Below, one piece after another: positions 1 to 9,238 of a DNA stretch of 36,483 bases (positions within the stretch are counted from its first letter, which is position 1; every line of letters begins with the position of its first letter). The position numbers were made by a program, and so were the translations under genes. Source of the DNA: a bacterium (lineage in GTDB: Bacteria; CSSED10-310; JAJRTK01); the NCBI GenBank assembly GCA_024278345.1, contig JAJRTK010000034.1, forward strand, positions 1-36,483, read 5' to 3'. Below the pieces are notes generated by a model. The model had not been told where the DNA came from and made no database searches. It worked only from the letters and a program-made list of their open reading frames with translations.

Positions 1-2
1 GC

Positions 3-65
3 CAGTCGCCCATCACCGACTGCCCCATACTGGAGGCCCTGAACCCCGAAAGGACCAGAGCATGA
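3..65 (+). CDS. 3' end of a MerR-family-like metal regulator (truncated by window start)
   Basis: Frame 3 reads QSPITDCPILEALNPERTRA* with the stop at 63-65. The 'DCPILEAL' ending resembles C-termini of MerR-family metal regulators. The stop overlaps the next ATG (ATGA at 62-65). Only 20 residues are visible. Confidence 0.45.
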   Translation, partial: QSPITDCPILEALNPERTRA

Positions 66-1240
66 CCAGCGACAACTCCCCAAGACCACGCGCCAGAAAG
101 AGGCCCGCCTGCCCCGGCTGCGGAGTTGGCGGAAGAGCTGTCAAAGCCGTAACTCTTGAGTCCTTAGTGCGTCCAGAAATCTTGGGACGGCTGAGCCAAC
201 TGGACGGGTTCCGCTTCTGCGCGGAGCCCACCTGCGATGTCGCCTATTACCAACCTGAAACAGGCGACCGTGTGAAGCGGGCGGAAGTCACTGTCCGCAT
301 CGGCCAAAAAGAGACCGCCGCCCCGCGAAGGGTCTGTTACTGCTTCCAATACACTGCTGAACAAATCGAAGAAGATGTGGCAAGGACGGGAAGTTCCTCC
401 ATCCCCGAAACCATCGCTGAAAAGTGCCGTCAGGGGCTGGATCGGTGCGAAGAGACGAATCCCCAGGGAAGCTGCTGCCTCGGCAATGTCCAGAAGGCCC
501 TGGCCGCTGCCCAAGAGAAGGTCTCTTACCCTGACGCTTCCCCGCTCAAGCCACGGATGAAGCCGGGAGCCATCCTCCAAGTGGGAGCTCTTCTATCGGC
601 GATGCTGGCTTCGGTCTGCTGCTGGCTGCCGCTGCTTCTCCTGAGCCTCGGGATCTCCGGAGGAGCCCTGGCCGGAATGCTGGAGCCCTGGCGACCGGTC
701 CTTGTGCCGGTGACACTGATCCTCTTGGCCGCCGCCTTCTATTTTACCTACCGCCAACCAAAACCAGGGATTCCGGGGGCCGCTGGTGAAACGGACAGCT
801 GCTGTGAAATCCCGGAGACCAGCCAAGCGCCATCCTGCTGTCCTTCGGCGGGCAGGCGGGGCTTCACGATCAAAAAGCTCAATAAGATCATGCTCTGGGT
901 CGTCACCCTTTTCGTGCTAGCCTTCACCTTCTTCCCAAACTACGCCGGAACTCTACTGCGCGGCAAGAAGGAGGTCGCCAAGACTGTTGGCCTGGAGCGG
1001 ATCACCGTGCGGATCGAGGGGATGACCTGCGCGGCCTGCGCTGTCACCATCGAAAAGTCCTTGGACAAGGTTCCCGGCGTGGCCGAAGCTGAAGTGAGCT
1101 ACGAAAAACGGCAGGCCATCCTGGGGTTCCAGCCAGGCGCCAAACCTGTTCGGAAGGCCATTCTGGACGCAATTCAGGAAGCGGGGAATTACCAGACGAC
1201 GTTCCAGGATGACCCCGAGATTCCATCCTGGGCTCCGTAA
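62..1240 (+). CDS. Fusion metallochaperone/transporter: CopZ-type Zn/[2Fe-2S] N-terminal domain, MerT-like membrane domain, MerP/HMA-like C-terminal domain
   Basis: N-terminus has CPGCG...FCAEPTCDVAYY...VCYCFQYT...GSCCLGNV, as in Archaeoglobus-type CopZ. Middle has MerT-like 'ASVCCWLPLLLLSLGISGGALAGMLEPWRP', a Cys-rich loop and a further TM helix. C-terminus has the HMA motif 'GMTCAACAVTIEKSL'. Confidence 0.85.
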   Translation: MTSDNSPRPRARKRPACPGCGVGGRAVKAVTLESLVRPEILGRLSQLDGFRFCAEPTCDVAYYQPETGDRVKRAEVTVRIGQKETAAPRRVCYCFQYTAEQIEEDVARTGSSSIPETIAEKCRQGLDRCEETNPQGSCCLGNVQKALAAAQEKVSYPDASPLKPRMKPGAILQVGALLSAMLASVCCWLPLLLLSLGISGGALAGMLEPWRPVLVPVTLILLAAAFYFTYRQPKPGIPGAAGETDSCCEIPETSQAPSCCPSAGRRGFTIKKLNKIMLWVVTLFVLAFTFFPNYAGTLLRGKKEVAKTVGLERITVRIEGMTCAACAVTIEKSLDKVPGVAEAEVSYEKRQAILGFQPGAKPVRKAILDAIQEAGNYQTTFQDDPEIPSWAP

Positions 1241-1283
1241 GTAGCTTGCGCGGTTCCCGATTTCGGGTGGTGCTCCCGCCCCG

Positions 1284-1428
1284 GGGCAATGGAGCGAAGG
1301 CGGCGACAATGGCGAGGAGCGGGCGCCGCGGGGAACTCGCGCCACAGGCGCGGGTCGAACCGATGTGAGCGGAACGCAACAAAAAGAAAACAAAGGGTAT
1401 TTCAATAATTACGCCCTAAAAGAAGAGC
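1284..1428 (+). repeat. Dispersed modular intergenic repeat, copy R1
   Basis: Shares a 45-bp identical block (1284-1328), a 21-bp block (1360-1380, ccgatgtgagcggaacgcaac) and a 19-bp block (1410-1428) with the reverse complement of 35244-35365. The cassette between the first two blocks differs. Confidence 0.9.
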
Positions 1429-1576
1429 ACGGCCTCAATCCAAGACCTGCCCCAACAACGTCCGGTTCCTCACAGGATTTGCCGGTTGTTGAGAGGAACT
1501 GTAGTCTAAAGTTATGTTCTCACTGTTCCGCTTGTCTCAAAAAGCTCTATTTCGCCATGGTTGGAGGGCATGAGCC

Positions 1577-2107
1577 ATGGATGATACCGCGGTTCGCGCT
1601 GCTCGAGTCATGGGGAGCCAGTCCGCCATGCTGCGACGCCGGATGTCCCTGAGCCAGCCGGATTACGGCGAAGCTCCCACGGGTATGCTCTTCAAACGAA
1701 CCGTGAAGGTGCCCAAAGATGCCGATCTCCAACGGCTTTTGGCTAAATGGAACCCAGGCATGAGCCAAACAGCCCTTGGCGATCTCATGGGAACGGTGCT
1801 TCGTTGGAACGGTCTTCCCCGCCCTACAGCGGCGGCCCCCGGACAGAATCTGTTGATTCCCACGGTGGTTCCCCACGGCCAGCGGCCTTCCATGGCTCGG
1901 CCTACCCAGGATCCCTTGTCAAGAAAAGGCCTTCACGCCGTCAAGATGCCGCGATCCGATCAGTTTACTCTGAAAGCTCGATTGGCCGAGCATCGGGCCC
2001 GGACAAGCCACGGCATCTGGGTCACCGACACCGACAGCGGCCAGGCGCTGGGGGGAAGCCAAGTCAAAATGCAGTTCCAAACCAACCTTTGGGGCTCCCG
2101 GGCTTAA
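1577..2107 (+). CDS. Hypothetical protein with a possible degenerate LysM-like segment
   Basis: 176-aa ORF with ATG start. The segment 'VPKDADLQRLLAKWNPGMSQTALGDLMGTVLRWNGLPRPTAAAPGQNLLIPTVVP' has LysM-like spacing (xxNGL...PGQxLxIP). Several overlapping ORFs, so coding status is uncertain. Confidence 0.4.
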   Translation: MDDTAVRAARVMGSQSAMLRRRMSLSQPDYGEAPTGMLFKRTVKVPKDADLQRLLAKWNPGMSQTALGDLMGTVLRWNGLPRPTAAAPGQNLLIPTVVPHGQRPSMARPTQDPLSRKGLHAVKMPRSDQFTLKARLAEHRARTSHGIWVTDTDSGQALGGSQVKMQFQTNLWGSRA

Positions 2108-2171
2108 CCTGTTTTCTGGCTAAGATTCTCCCTTGCCACCAATCTTTCCCGCAGGGAAGGGATCCCCGCGG

Positions 2172-5100
2172 CTAACTCGCCCCCAGATGACCCACATTGA
2201 ACAACCAGTGGCGCAAGCTCTCGGGCAAGTTGGGGATTTCGTCCACGGCTTCTCCCCGAAAGATGACTCCACCCGCATCGAAGGTATCGATGGAGCGTCG
2301 GAGCCGCCGGAGCGCATCCTCGACTTCGCTCTCAGGTGCGAGTTTTTTTCTGCACGTCAGCTCTGAGGCCAGGCGCAGGAGTTTCCTCGCTGGCCGGCCT
2401 TTGGCCAACTCCAGGTGGCCCAGCTCGCAGAAGCAGATCGCCTCGAGGAGTTCGAGGCCCACGGTTCTGGCAAGTCCGTGGGCGCGCTGCAACAAGAGAT
2501 CACTCTCCTCGAGGCAGCCTCGCCGCCTCTCGAACACGGCCATCTGGAGCAGTGTTTGGGGCTCGCCAAGACGATCGCCAGTCTCCCGATGATGGTCCAA
2601 GGCTAGCCTGAAGAACCTTCTGGCTTTTTCCGCCTTGCCTTGTCCGGCGTAGACACTCGCCAAATTGCCCAGAGTCGCGGCAACGGCTTGCCGGTTTCCC
2701 ACCTCTCTAAAAAGGGCCAGCGCCCGTTCGCAAGCGATTTTGGCCTTGGCGAGCTGTCCAAGGAATCGGTGGAAGCCCGCCAGATTATTGAGGACTCGCC
2801 CCATTAGATCGGAGTTTCCCTCCGCGCGATGGAGTCGGAAGGCTTTCTCCGAAAGTCGGCGAGCCACTTCGAGTTCACCGCCTTTCCAGTGGCAAAGGGC
2901 CAAAAACGTCATGGCTCTGGCCTCTCCGCCACCATCACCGGCATTGCGAAAGAGGGTGATGAGCTCCTCGAAGAGCCGGAGAGCCTGCCGCAATCGGCCC
3001 TGGAGCAGACGGATGCGAGCGACTCCGTAGAGACTTTCTCGCTGCCCCTCTTGCCACTGAATGGCCCGGGCTTCCTCGTGTGCCCAGTCGTGTTGGGCGG
3101 CGGCCTCTTCCAGTCGGCCCTGGACGAGCAACACCTTGGTTGCCAGCTCGTTGCGGGCTTTCACGCTGCATTTGGTCCACTGAGGAACAAGCCCCAGATA
3201 GGCTTCATAGAGCTGCTCGGCATCTCCATGGACATATCGGGCCCCGGCATAGCGTGCGCCAGCCAGGAAGCAATCCTGGGCCTTGTCGATCTCGCCGGCC
3301 TCCCTCCAGTGGCTGCCGGCTGGGGCGAGGAATTCTTCTCCAAGCCCCTCCATCGCCTTGGCGACCTTCTGGTGCAATCCACGCCGTTGCTCCGCGGCCA
3401 TCTGATGATAGAGAACATCCCGGATCTTGTCGTGGACAAAGCGGAGAGCATCGAGGGAACCGAGCTCCAGGATCTGCATTCGCACGAGCTGATCCACGGC
3501 ATGGAGCATTTCCATTTCAGTAAGATCAGTGGTCTGATTCAAGAGATCGAGGTCGGCTTCCCGGCCAATGGTGGCAAGGATCGAAGCGACGGACTTGGCA
3601 TTGGGTGGAAGCCTCCGCAACTGCCGTTCCAGGAGATCTCGGAGCGCGTGCGGCAACGGAATCGCTTGGTAAAACGCGGCGTCATCCTCGATCTCTCCCA
3701 GCTCCAGCACCCGCCAACGACCATCAGGATCACGATAGAGTAAACCTTCGGCCAAAGCAGACCGGAGGTATTCGGAGAGGAAGCGGGGATTGCCTTCGGA
3801 CTGGCGGTGGAGAAACCGTATGAAAGCCGCTGGCGGCCGAGGGATCGCCAGCATGTCGATGACCATCTGGGTGATGGATGAGAGATCCAGGCGTGGAAGG
3901 GTCCAGTGGACAAGCTTCGGTTCCTCAAGTAAGCGCCGCAACCCTGACCTGGCCTCTCCCTCAAGATGGGTTCCGACGATGAGGAGCGGGGTTTTGGCCA
4001 ACACCTCTGACCGGACGATGAATTGAAGGCATCCCAGGGTCAATTCATCAGCCCAATGGAGGTCATCAAGGATAAGCAAGAGGGGATGCCGCTTGGACAA
4101 CGCGGTCAATGTTTCGGTGAGGTCGGCAAAAAGGCGGGCCCTCGCCTCGGCGGCGGGCAGTTTGGCCGGATCGGGATGGAGCCCCTGTCCGGCGAGGATT
4201 CCCAGGGATGGTTCGTACATGGAGAGAACCTTCCCTCGGCGGCCCAGAATCCGCTCCGCCTCCGCCCCCCCAAGCTCGCGACAGTGATCCGCTATCGTCT
4301 GGAGTGGTTTCCGAAAAGCGTGGAACGGGGTTCCACGGCCAGGCAAGGTGAAAGAGGTGTCCCCGGCACTGGGCTGCGGGTAGCAGTCGCCGGCAAGAAC
4401 AAACACCCCCATATCCCTGGCAAGCCTGGCGATCTCGGAAGCCAGTCTGGTCTTGCCGATCCCGCTTTCCCCGGTAAGAAAAACAAGAGTTCCCTTCCCG
4501 GCAAACAGGTTATTCAACTGCCGCTTGACCCATCCTAGCTCAGCCTCGCGCCCGGAAAAACCTGGGTGGTAGAGATAGGATCGCGAAGGCGGTCCAGGCC
4601 GGGAAATCTGGGCCGCCCCGAGTCGTCGCAGGGCGACCGCCAGATCGTCGGCGTAACCAAGGCGAGCTCGGGGCTGCTTGGCAAGGAGTTTCACGACTAG
4701 AGTGTCCAGTTCTGGAGCAATCCCGTCCACAAGGGCAGAGGGAGGCGTTGGCCTCGCTTCGAGATGCATCCTGGCGAGCTCGGCTGCCGAGTCTGCCCTA
4801 AACGGGAGATGCCCCGTTAATAGCTCGTAAAGGATACAGCCTATAGAGTAAAGGTCAGCCCTGGCATCGACAGATTCACCACGGATTTGTTCGGGTGCGC
4901 AGTACAAAATGGTGCCGAAGGCTCCCGCGTCCAAGTCAAGAGTTTCTCGTCCGGGTTGCCGACCGGCAAGGGCTACGAGGCCGAAATCGAGAATGATCGG
5001 CAGGCCGTCTTTTCCCACAAGGATGTTCTCTGGCTTGATATCCCGATGCACAATCCCTTCGCCGTGAAGAAAAGCCAGTGGCCCGCAGAGCTCGGCGATG

Positions 5101-5693
5101 AGGGTGAGAGCCCTTTCCAAATCACCTCCCGCGGCTGCCGGCCGGTTCTCCGCCGCACTCCGAGGCCAAAGAGATTCGCTTTCATCCCCGGAAAAAGCCG
5201 CCTCCAGACTCTCCTCCGCCAAACGTGCCGTGGAAATATCCCACTCGGTGGCCCTGTCTCTGGGAAGATCGGGCGCCAACAAGTATGAAGCCACCTTTTC
5301 GGTCCACCAGCCTCCATCGCTCCAGTGCCTTGTAGATGGAGGGGCGGAAGTCGATTCTCCCACCACCGGCTGCCCCGGGACCGGGATTTTCCATAGCTCG
5401 TGGCGGGCGAAATGGCGGAGCGTCTGCCCTTGGAGCCATTTCATTGCGTACCATGGGACACCATCTTCCACGCCTTGGGAAACGATGGGCACAACGCCGG
5501 GATGCCGCACTCGCGCCAGGGCATCAATTTCCCGCCGGATAGCCTGGACGGCGCTCCGTTGCAGGTGGACCACCGTCTTGAGTGCGAAGATCTCCGAGGT
5601 TTCGGGGTGGCGTGCAGCATAAACAACGCCCATCCCGCCCTGGCCAAGGGGTTGAAGGATTTCGTAGGGGCCTATGTTTTGAGGAATTTTCAT
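2172..5693 (-). CDS. Ser/Thr protein kinase with AAA_16-type ATPase and TPR repeats (PknK/MalT-like layout)
   Basis: Start taken at MKIPQNIGPYEILQPLGQGGMGVVYAARH (5693). Kinase motifs HRDIKPENIL and DFGLVAL; Walker A 'LTGESGIGKTRLASEIA'; 'LLLILDDLHWAD'; C-terminal TPR-like repeats. Confidence 0.92.
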   Translation of the reverse strand: MKIPQNIGPYEILQPLGQGGMGVVYAARHPETSEIFALKTVVHLQRSAVQAIRREIDALARVRHPGVVPIVSQGVEDGVPWYAMKWLQGQTLRHFARHELWKIPVPGQPVVGESTSAPPSTRHWSDGGWWTEKVASYLLAPDLPRDRATEWDISTARLAEESLEAAFSGDESESLWPRSAAENRPAAAGGDLERALTLIAELCGPLAFLHGEGIVHRDIKPENILVGKDGLPIILDFGLVALAGRQPGRETLDLDAGAFGTILYCAPEQIRGESVDARADLYSIGCILYELLTGHLPFRADSAAELARMHLEARPTPPSALVDGIAPELDTLVVKLLAKQPRARLGYADDLAVALRRLGAAQISRPGPPSRSYLYHPGFSGREAELGWVKRQLNNLFAGKGTLVFLTGESGIGKTRLASEIARLARDMGVFVLAGDCYPQPSAGDTSFTLPGRGTPFHAFRKPLQTIADHCRELGGAEAERILGRRGKVLSMYEPSLGILAGQGLHPDPAKLPAAEARARLFADLTETLTALSKRHPLLLILDDLHWADELTLGCLQFIVRSEVLAKTPLLIVGTHLEGEARSGLRRLLEEPKLVHWTLPRLDLSSITQMVIDMLAIPRPPAAFIRFLHRQSEGNPRFLSEYLRSALAEGLLYRDPDGRWRVLELGEIEDDAAFYQAIPLPHALRDLLERQLRRLPPNAKSVASILATIGREADLDLLNQTTDLTEMEMLHAVDQLVRMQILELGSLDALRFVHDKIRDVLYHQMAAEQRRGLHQKVAKAMEGLGEEFLAPAGSHWREAGEIDKAQDCFLAGARYAGARYVHGDAEQLYEAYLGLVPQWTKCSVKARNELATKVLLVQGRLEEAAAQHDWAHEEARAIQWQEGQRESLYGVARIRLLQGRLRQALRLFEELITLFRNAGDGGGEARAMTFLALCHWKGGELEVARRLSEKAFRLHRAEGNSDLMGRVLNNLAGFHRFLGQLAKAKIACERALALFREVGNRQAVAATLGNLASVYAGQGKAEKARRFFRLALDHHRETGDRLGEPQTLLQMAVFERRRGCLEESDLLLQRAHGLARTVGLELLEAICFCELGHLELAKGRPARKLLRLASELTCRKKLAPESEVEDALRRLRRSIDTFDAGGVIFRGEAVDEIPNLPESLRHWLFNVGHLGAS

Positions 5694-5955
5694 CCTTGGC
5701 TCTGCGGTCTCCAGCGGTGATCGATTGGGTTTTTGGAGCACCAACGAGCAGCTTGGCAACGAACACAAGCCTCGGGATGCTTCGGCCTCCCACGAGAGTG
5801 GGCGAATAGCATCATAACAAGCAAAAAAGTTGATTGTCACGACTATCCGGGCAAGACGTGGGAATCTGCTGCTAGAAAATCGACCGACAGAAGAATTTCA
5901 AGAGCGGGTCTGGTAGGATTGGTGAGACGTGGTCCTCCCCCAAGAAAGCAAGTCA

Positions 5956-6768
5956 ATGCTCATGTTTAAGAGTCAGATAACACCTGTAAAAACAGATCCT
6001 GGTGGAGTTCTTTTTTTTTCCGACGTTCACTTGGGAAGTCCCTTGGCGCCTCCACAGGAGCGGATTATTGAATTGCTGGATCGGCACCGCCGTAAAATTC
6101 GCTCGGTTTTCATTTTGGGGGATTTGTTCGATTTTTGGTACGGTTACAAGACAGTGATCTTCCACCGATTTTTGCCCTTGTTATTCCAGCTCCGCCAGAT
6201 CACGGATTCTGGGATTGCGGTGCATTACATTGCCGGCAACCACGATTTTCGGCTGGGTCCCATCTTCTCGGATCATCTGGGGGTGAAGACCTACGATGGC
6301 GCTATTGAGACCTTTATTGGCGGGCTTCGACTCTATTTGGCCCACGGTGACCTTGTGGACACGAAGGATCGGGGCTATCGCCTGCTCCACAGGCTGGTGC
6401 GGAGTCGCCTCATGGACTGGATGATCCGGATGGTTCCTCCCGACCTTGGCTGGAAACTTGCCATGGCGGCATCTCACGGTTCCCGGGGCACCTCGTCCAA
6501 GATTCCGGGTCAGCGGCGGGAACTGTTCGGCCGCTTTGCGGACCAACTGTACAAGCAGGGCTTTGACGGAGTCATTTTGGGTCATGCCCACGATCCTCAC
6601 CTGCTCTGGCGGGAACGGGAAGGAAAGAAATGCCTTCTGGCCAATGGGGGAGATTGGCTCCGGGGTGGCACTTATCTTCTCTACCGGCCAACGGTGGGGT
6701 TTTCTCTCCACACGGCCGGTAATGTGGCCAAAGAGGGGGATCTCCCCACGCCCCTTGGGAAAGGTTGA
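5956..6768 (+). CDS. lpxH: UDP-2,3-diacylglucosamine hydrolase-like calcineurin phosphoesterase
   Basis: FFSDVHLGS, LGDLFDFWYG, AGNHDFRLG, LAHGDLVDTKDRGYRLLHRLVRS and LGHAHDPHL match LpxH-type metallophosphoesterases. ATG at 5956 or 5962; the track starts at GTG 5929. Confidence 0.8.
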   Translation: MLMFKSQITPVKTDPGGVLFFSDVHLGSPLAPPQERIIELLDRHRRKIRSVFILGDLFDFWYGYKTVIFHRFLPLLFQLRQITDSGIAVHYIAGNHDFRLGPIFSDHLGVKTYDGAIETFIGGLRLYLAHGDLVDTKDRGYRLLHRLVRSRLMDWMIRMVPPDLGWKLAMAASHGSRGTSSKIPGQRRELFGRFADQLYKQGFDGVILGHAHDPHLLWREREGKKCLLANGGDWLRGGTYLLYRPTVGFSLHTAGNVAKEGDLPTPLGKG

Positions 6769-6773
6769 AGGAG

Positions 6774-9236
6774 ATGGTTCTGGAATGCCCTCAATGCGAT
6801 ATGCTCGAACCTGACGGCGCGGAACTGTGCCCACGAGATGGATCTAGCTTGGAACCCCTCTTCGAAGGGACAGCCATTCTGGCAGGCAAGTATCAGCTCC
6901 TGCGACGGATGGGGCGGGGCGGGATGGGCGGCATTTACCAGGCATTCCATCTGGGGTTGAGAAAGATGTTCGCCCTGAAGCTCATCTTGCCCCAAAAGGC
7001 CACCGAGCAGTCATTTTTCGCAAGGTTCCGCGTGGAAGCCGAAGCCCTAGGCCGCCTGGAGCACCCAAATATTGTGGCGGTCACCGATTTTGGGATCGAA
7101 CAGCGGGGAGATGGGCTACCCTACCTGGTCATGGAGTATCTCACGGGGCAGGATCTGGCGACCCACTGTGAAGAGCATGGCCCCCTTTCGCCGGATGAGG
7201 CACTCCCAATCTTGGAGGCCATCGCTTCGGGAATCGATTACGCTCACCGGCAAGGCATCCTTCACCGCGACCTCAAGCCGCGAAACATCTTCCTTGCCCG
7301 CAATGAAGACGGAAAGATCACCGTTAAGATCCTGGATTTCGGCCTTGCGCGGATTATGGTGAGCCAAGGGGAGTTTCCGTGTCCGGCATCTTTCGGGATG
7401 GTGGAGGCGCCTTCGGGAGTTCTCCGTACCGCCAACCCAGACGACGAGACCATGACCATCGGTGCCGCACTTCAGGATCGGCTCTCGTCCGCGGGAGCGC
7501 CAATCAATGCAACCCCGTCGCGGGCAGTTTCATCACCTCCAGCCAGTACTGCGCCAGCCCGGGCAGGCTCCACGGACAACACGCTGGTTCTGCCTGAGGG
7601 CCTCGACACTCCGGATGATTCGGCATCGAGGGCGGCAAGCCCATGGGACCAGACGCAGGTTATTGCCGGCGCGGCAAACGCCAGCACGGCGGAGCCGCCC
7701 GGAATGGCCCGTAGACTTAGCGAAATGGGGCTGTCCGTGGGTTCGACGGAACGGCTAACCCAGATGGGAGCGGTGGTGGGAACGATCCGGTACACTCCGC
7801 CGGAAGTTCTTCAAAACCAAGATGCTACTCCTGCATCAGATATCTATTCTTTTGGAGTTCTGGCGTACGAGCTTCTGACCGGCCGGCCCCCCTTCGAAGG
7901 GAGCGTCATGGAAATTGCCGGGCAACACTTGCTGGAGTCCCCTCCCCGGCCTTCGGAAGTTGGGCACCACCTAGCGGAAGAATTGGATGAGACGATTCTC
8001 CGGCCCCTGGCAAAGGCTCCGGAAGAGAGGCCCCGGACGGCAAAAGTGGCTGTGGAGGAGATCGCCCTTGCCATGGTTGGCCTCCGGAGGCGGGAATGGC
8101 GGAGACACCAGATTCCTCGGCGCCTGGCGATGGCCGCGGCCATCGCCCTATTGGCGGTGGCCGCTTCTGGATGGGGACTGGGCAACGAGCTGTTCCATCG
8201 GCTGGAGAACATCACCCTTGACAGCCGTTTCCTTCAGACCCCATTGCGGGAGCCAGCACCAGGGTTCCTTTTGGTTTCTATCGATGACGAGGCGCTCCAA
8301 AGCCAGGATGACCCGCTTTCGGTCCGGGCCGAGGAAATCTGCTCGACATTGGCTCAGATCCTGGAAGCGGGAGCTCGCCACGTGGCCATCGACTTCTTTT
8401 TTCCCAAGTCGTGGTCTCGATCTGCCGCATTTCGGAGGCTCATTCTGAAGTACTCTGATTCCTTGACTCTGGCTTCCCTCTCCGGGGGAAATAACAAAGT
8501 GGTGGGTCCGGATTCCTTGTCACGCCTCTTGGCGGTGGCTCTCGGACCTGAGAAACTCCGTGGGCTCTTCGCATTCGTCAATCTTGACCATGACTCCGAT
8601 GGACTCATTCGCCGAGCCCGTCTGGGCTACGAGATCCTGGACGGGACGATCCATCCCACGTGGCCTGCCCACGCCGCGAAAAGCGTACAGGGGGAAGATG
8701 CCCTAAAAACCCCATCGACACAGCGTTTCCTCATCGATTACTCGGTGGATCCCAAGAAGCTCCCGCGAATTCCATGGAACAGCGTTTCCAAGCTTCTCCA
8801 AGCCAATCCGGAGCGTTTCAGGGACAAACTTGTGTTGTTCGGCGGGGATTTCACTGGATCGGGGGACATTTTTACGGTACCTCACCACCAGACCAGACCG
8901 TGGCAACTTCCAGGGCTGACCCTCCAAGCCCTTGCGGTGAGCACGATCTTGAAAGGATTTCCGGTCCACCACGCCAAGTTGTTTCCGGTACTGCTCGGCC
9001 TCGGGTTTTACTTGGCGGCCCTGACCGCGGTCATTCTCTGCCTTCGGCGGCTGTGGGCCGCCCTGGTCCTGGGAGCCGCGGGAATGAGCTACATATTCAT
9101 TGCATTCGCCGTCTTTCACAAGAGCCTCCTTCTGCTGCCCATCGTGATGCCCGTCACCGTTGCCACCGCCGCCGCCGGAGCAGCCTGGCTCCTTCGAAGG
9201 AGGCTCTCTCCCTTCCCAGCCCAAGGAGATGCTTAA
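6774..9236 (+). CDS. Ser/Thr protein kinase with N-terminal zinc ribbon, CHASE2 domain and C-terminal TM helices
   Basis: CPQC...LCPRDG zinc ribbon; GRGGMGGIYQAFH; ILHRDLKPRNIF; DFGLARI; TPPE; CHASE2-like region 'DSRFLQTPLREPAPGFLLVSIDDEAL...HVAIDFFFPKSW...VLFGGDFTGSGDIF'; C-terminal TM segments. ATG 6774 preferred over TTG 6765, with an AAGGAG just upstream. Confidence 0.9.
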   Translation: MVLECPQCDMLEPDGAELCPRDGSSLEPLFEGTAILAGKYQLLRRMGRGGMGGIYQAFHLGLRKMFALKLILPQKATEQSFFARFRVEAEALGRLEHPNIVAVTDFGIEQRGDGLPYLVMEYLTGQDLATHCEEHGPLSPDEALPILEAIASGIDYAHRQGILHRDLKPRNIFLARNEDGKITVKILDFGLARIMVSQGEFPCPASFGMVEAPSGVLRTANPDDETMTIGAALQDRLSSAGAPINATPSRAVSSPPASTAPARAGSTDNTLVLPEGLDTPDDSASRAASPWDQTQVIAGAANASTAEPPGMARRLSEMGLSVGSTERLTQMGAVVGTIRYTPPEVLQNQDATPASDIYSFGVLAYELLTGRPPFEGSVMEIAGQHLLESPPRPSEVGHHLAEELDETILRPLAKAPEERPRTAKVAVEEIALAMVGLRRREWRRHQIPRRLAMAAAIALLAVAASGWGLGNELFHRLENITLDSRFLQTPLREPAPGFLLVSIDDEALQSQDDPLSVRAEEICSTLAQILEAGARHVAIDFFFPKSWSRSAAFRRLILKYSDSLTLASLSGGNNKVVGPDSLSRLLAVALGPEKLRGLFAFVNLDHDSDGLIRRARLGYEILDGTIHPTWPAHAAKSVQGEDALKTPSTQRFLIDYSVDPKKLPRIPWNSVSKLLQANPERFRDKLVLFGGDFTGSGDIFTVPHHQTRPWQLPGLTLQALAVSTILKGFPVHHAKLFPVLLGLGFYLAALTAVILCLRRLWAALVLGAAGMSYIFIAFAVFHKSLLLLPIVMPVTVATAAAGAAWLLRRRLSPFPAQGDA

Positions 9237-9238
9237 CC

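Noticed and set aside
8660-9238. Upstream extension of the FecR-like ORF
   Set aside because: Lies inside the kinase-CHASE2 gene in another frame; ATG 9239 has a signal peptide right after the kinase stop.
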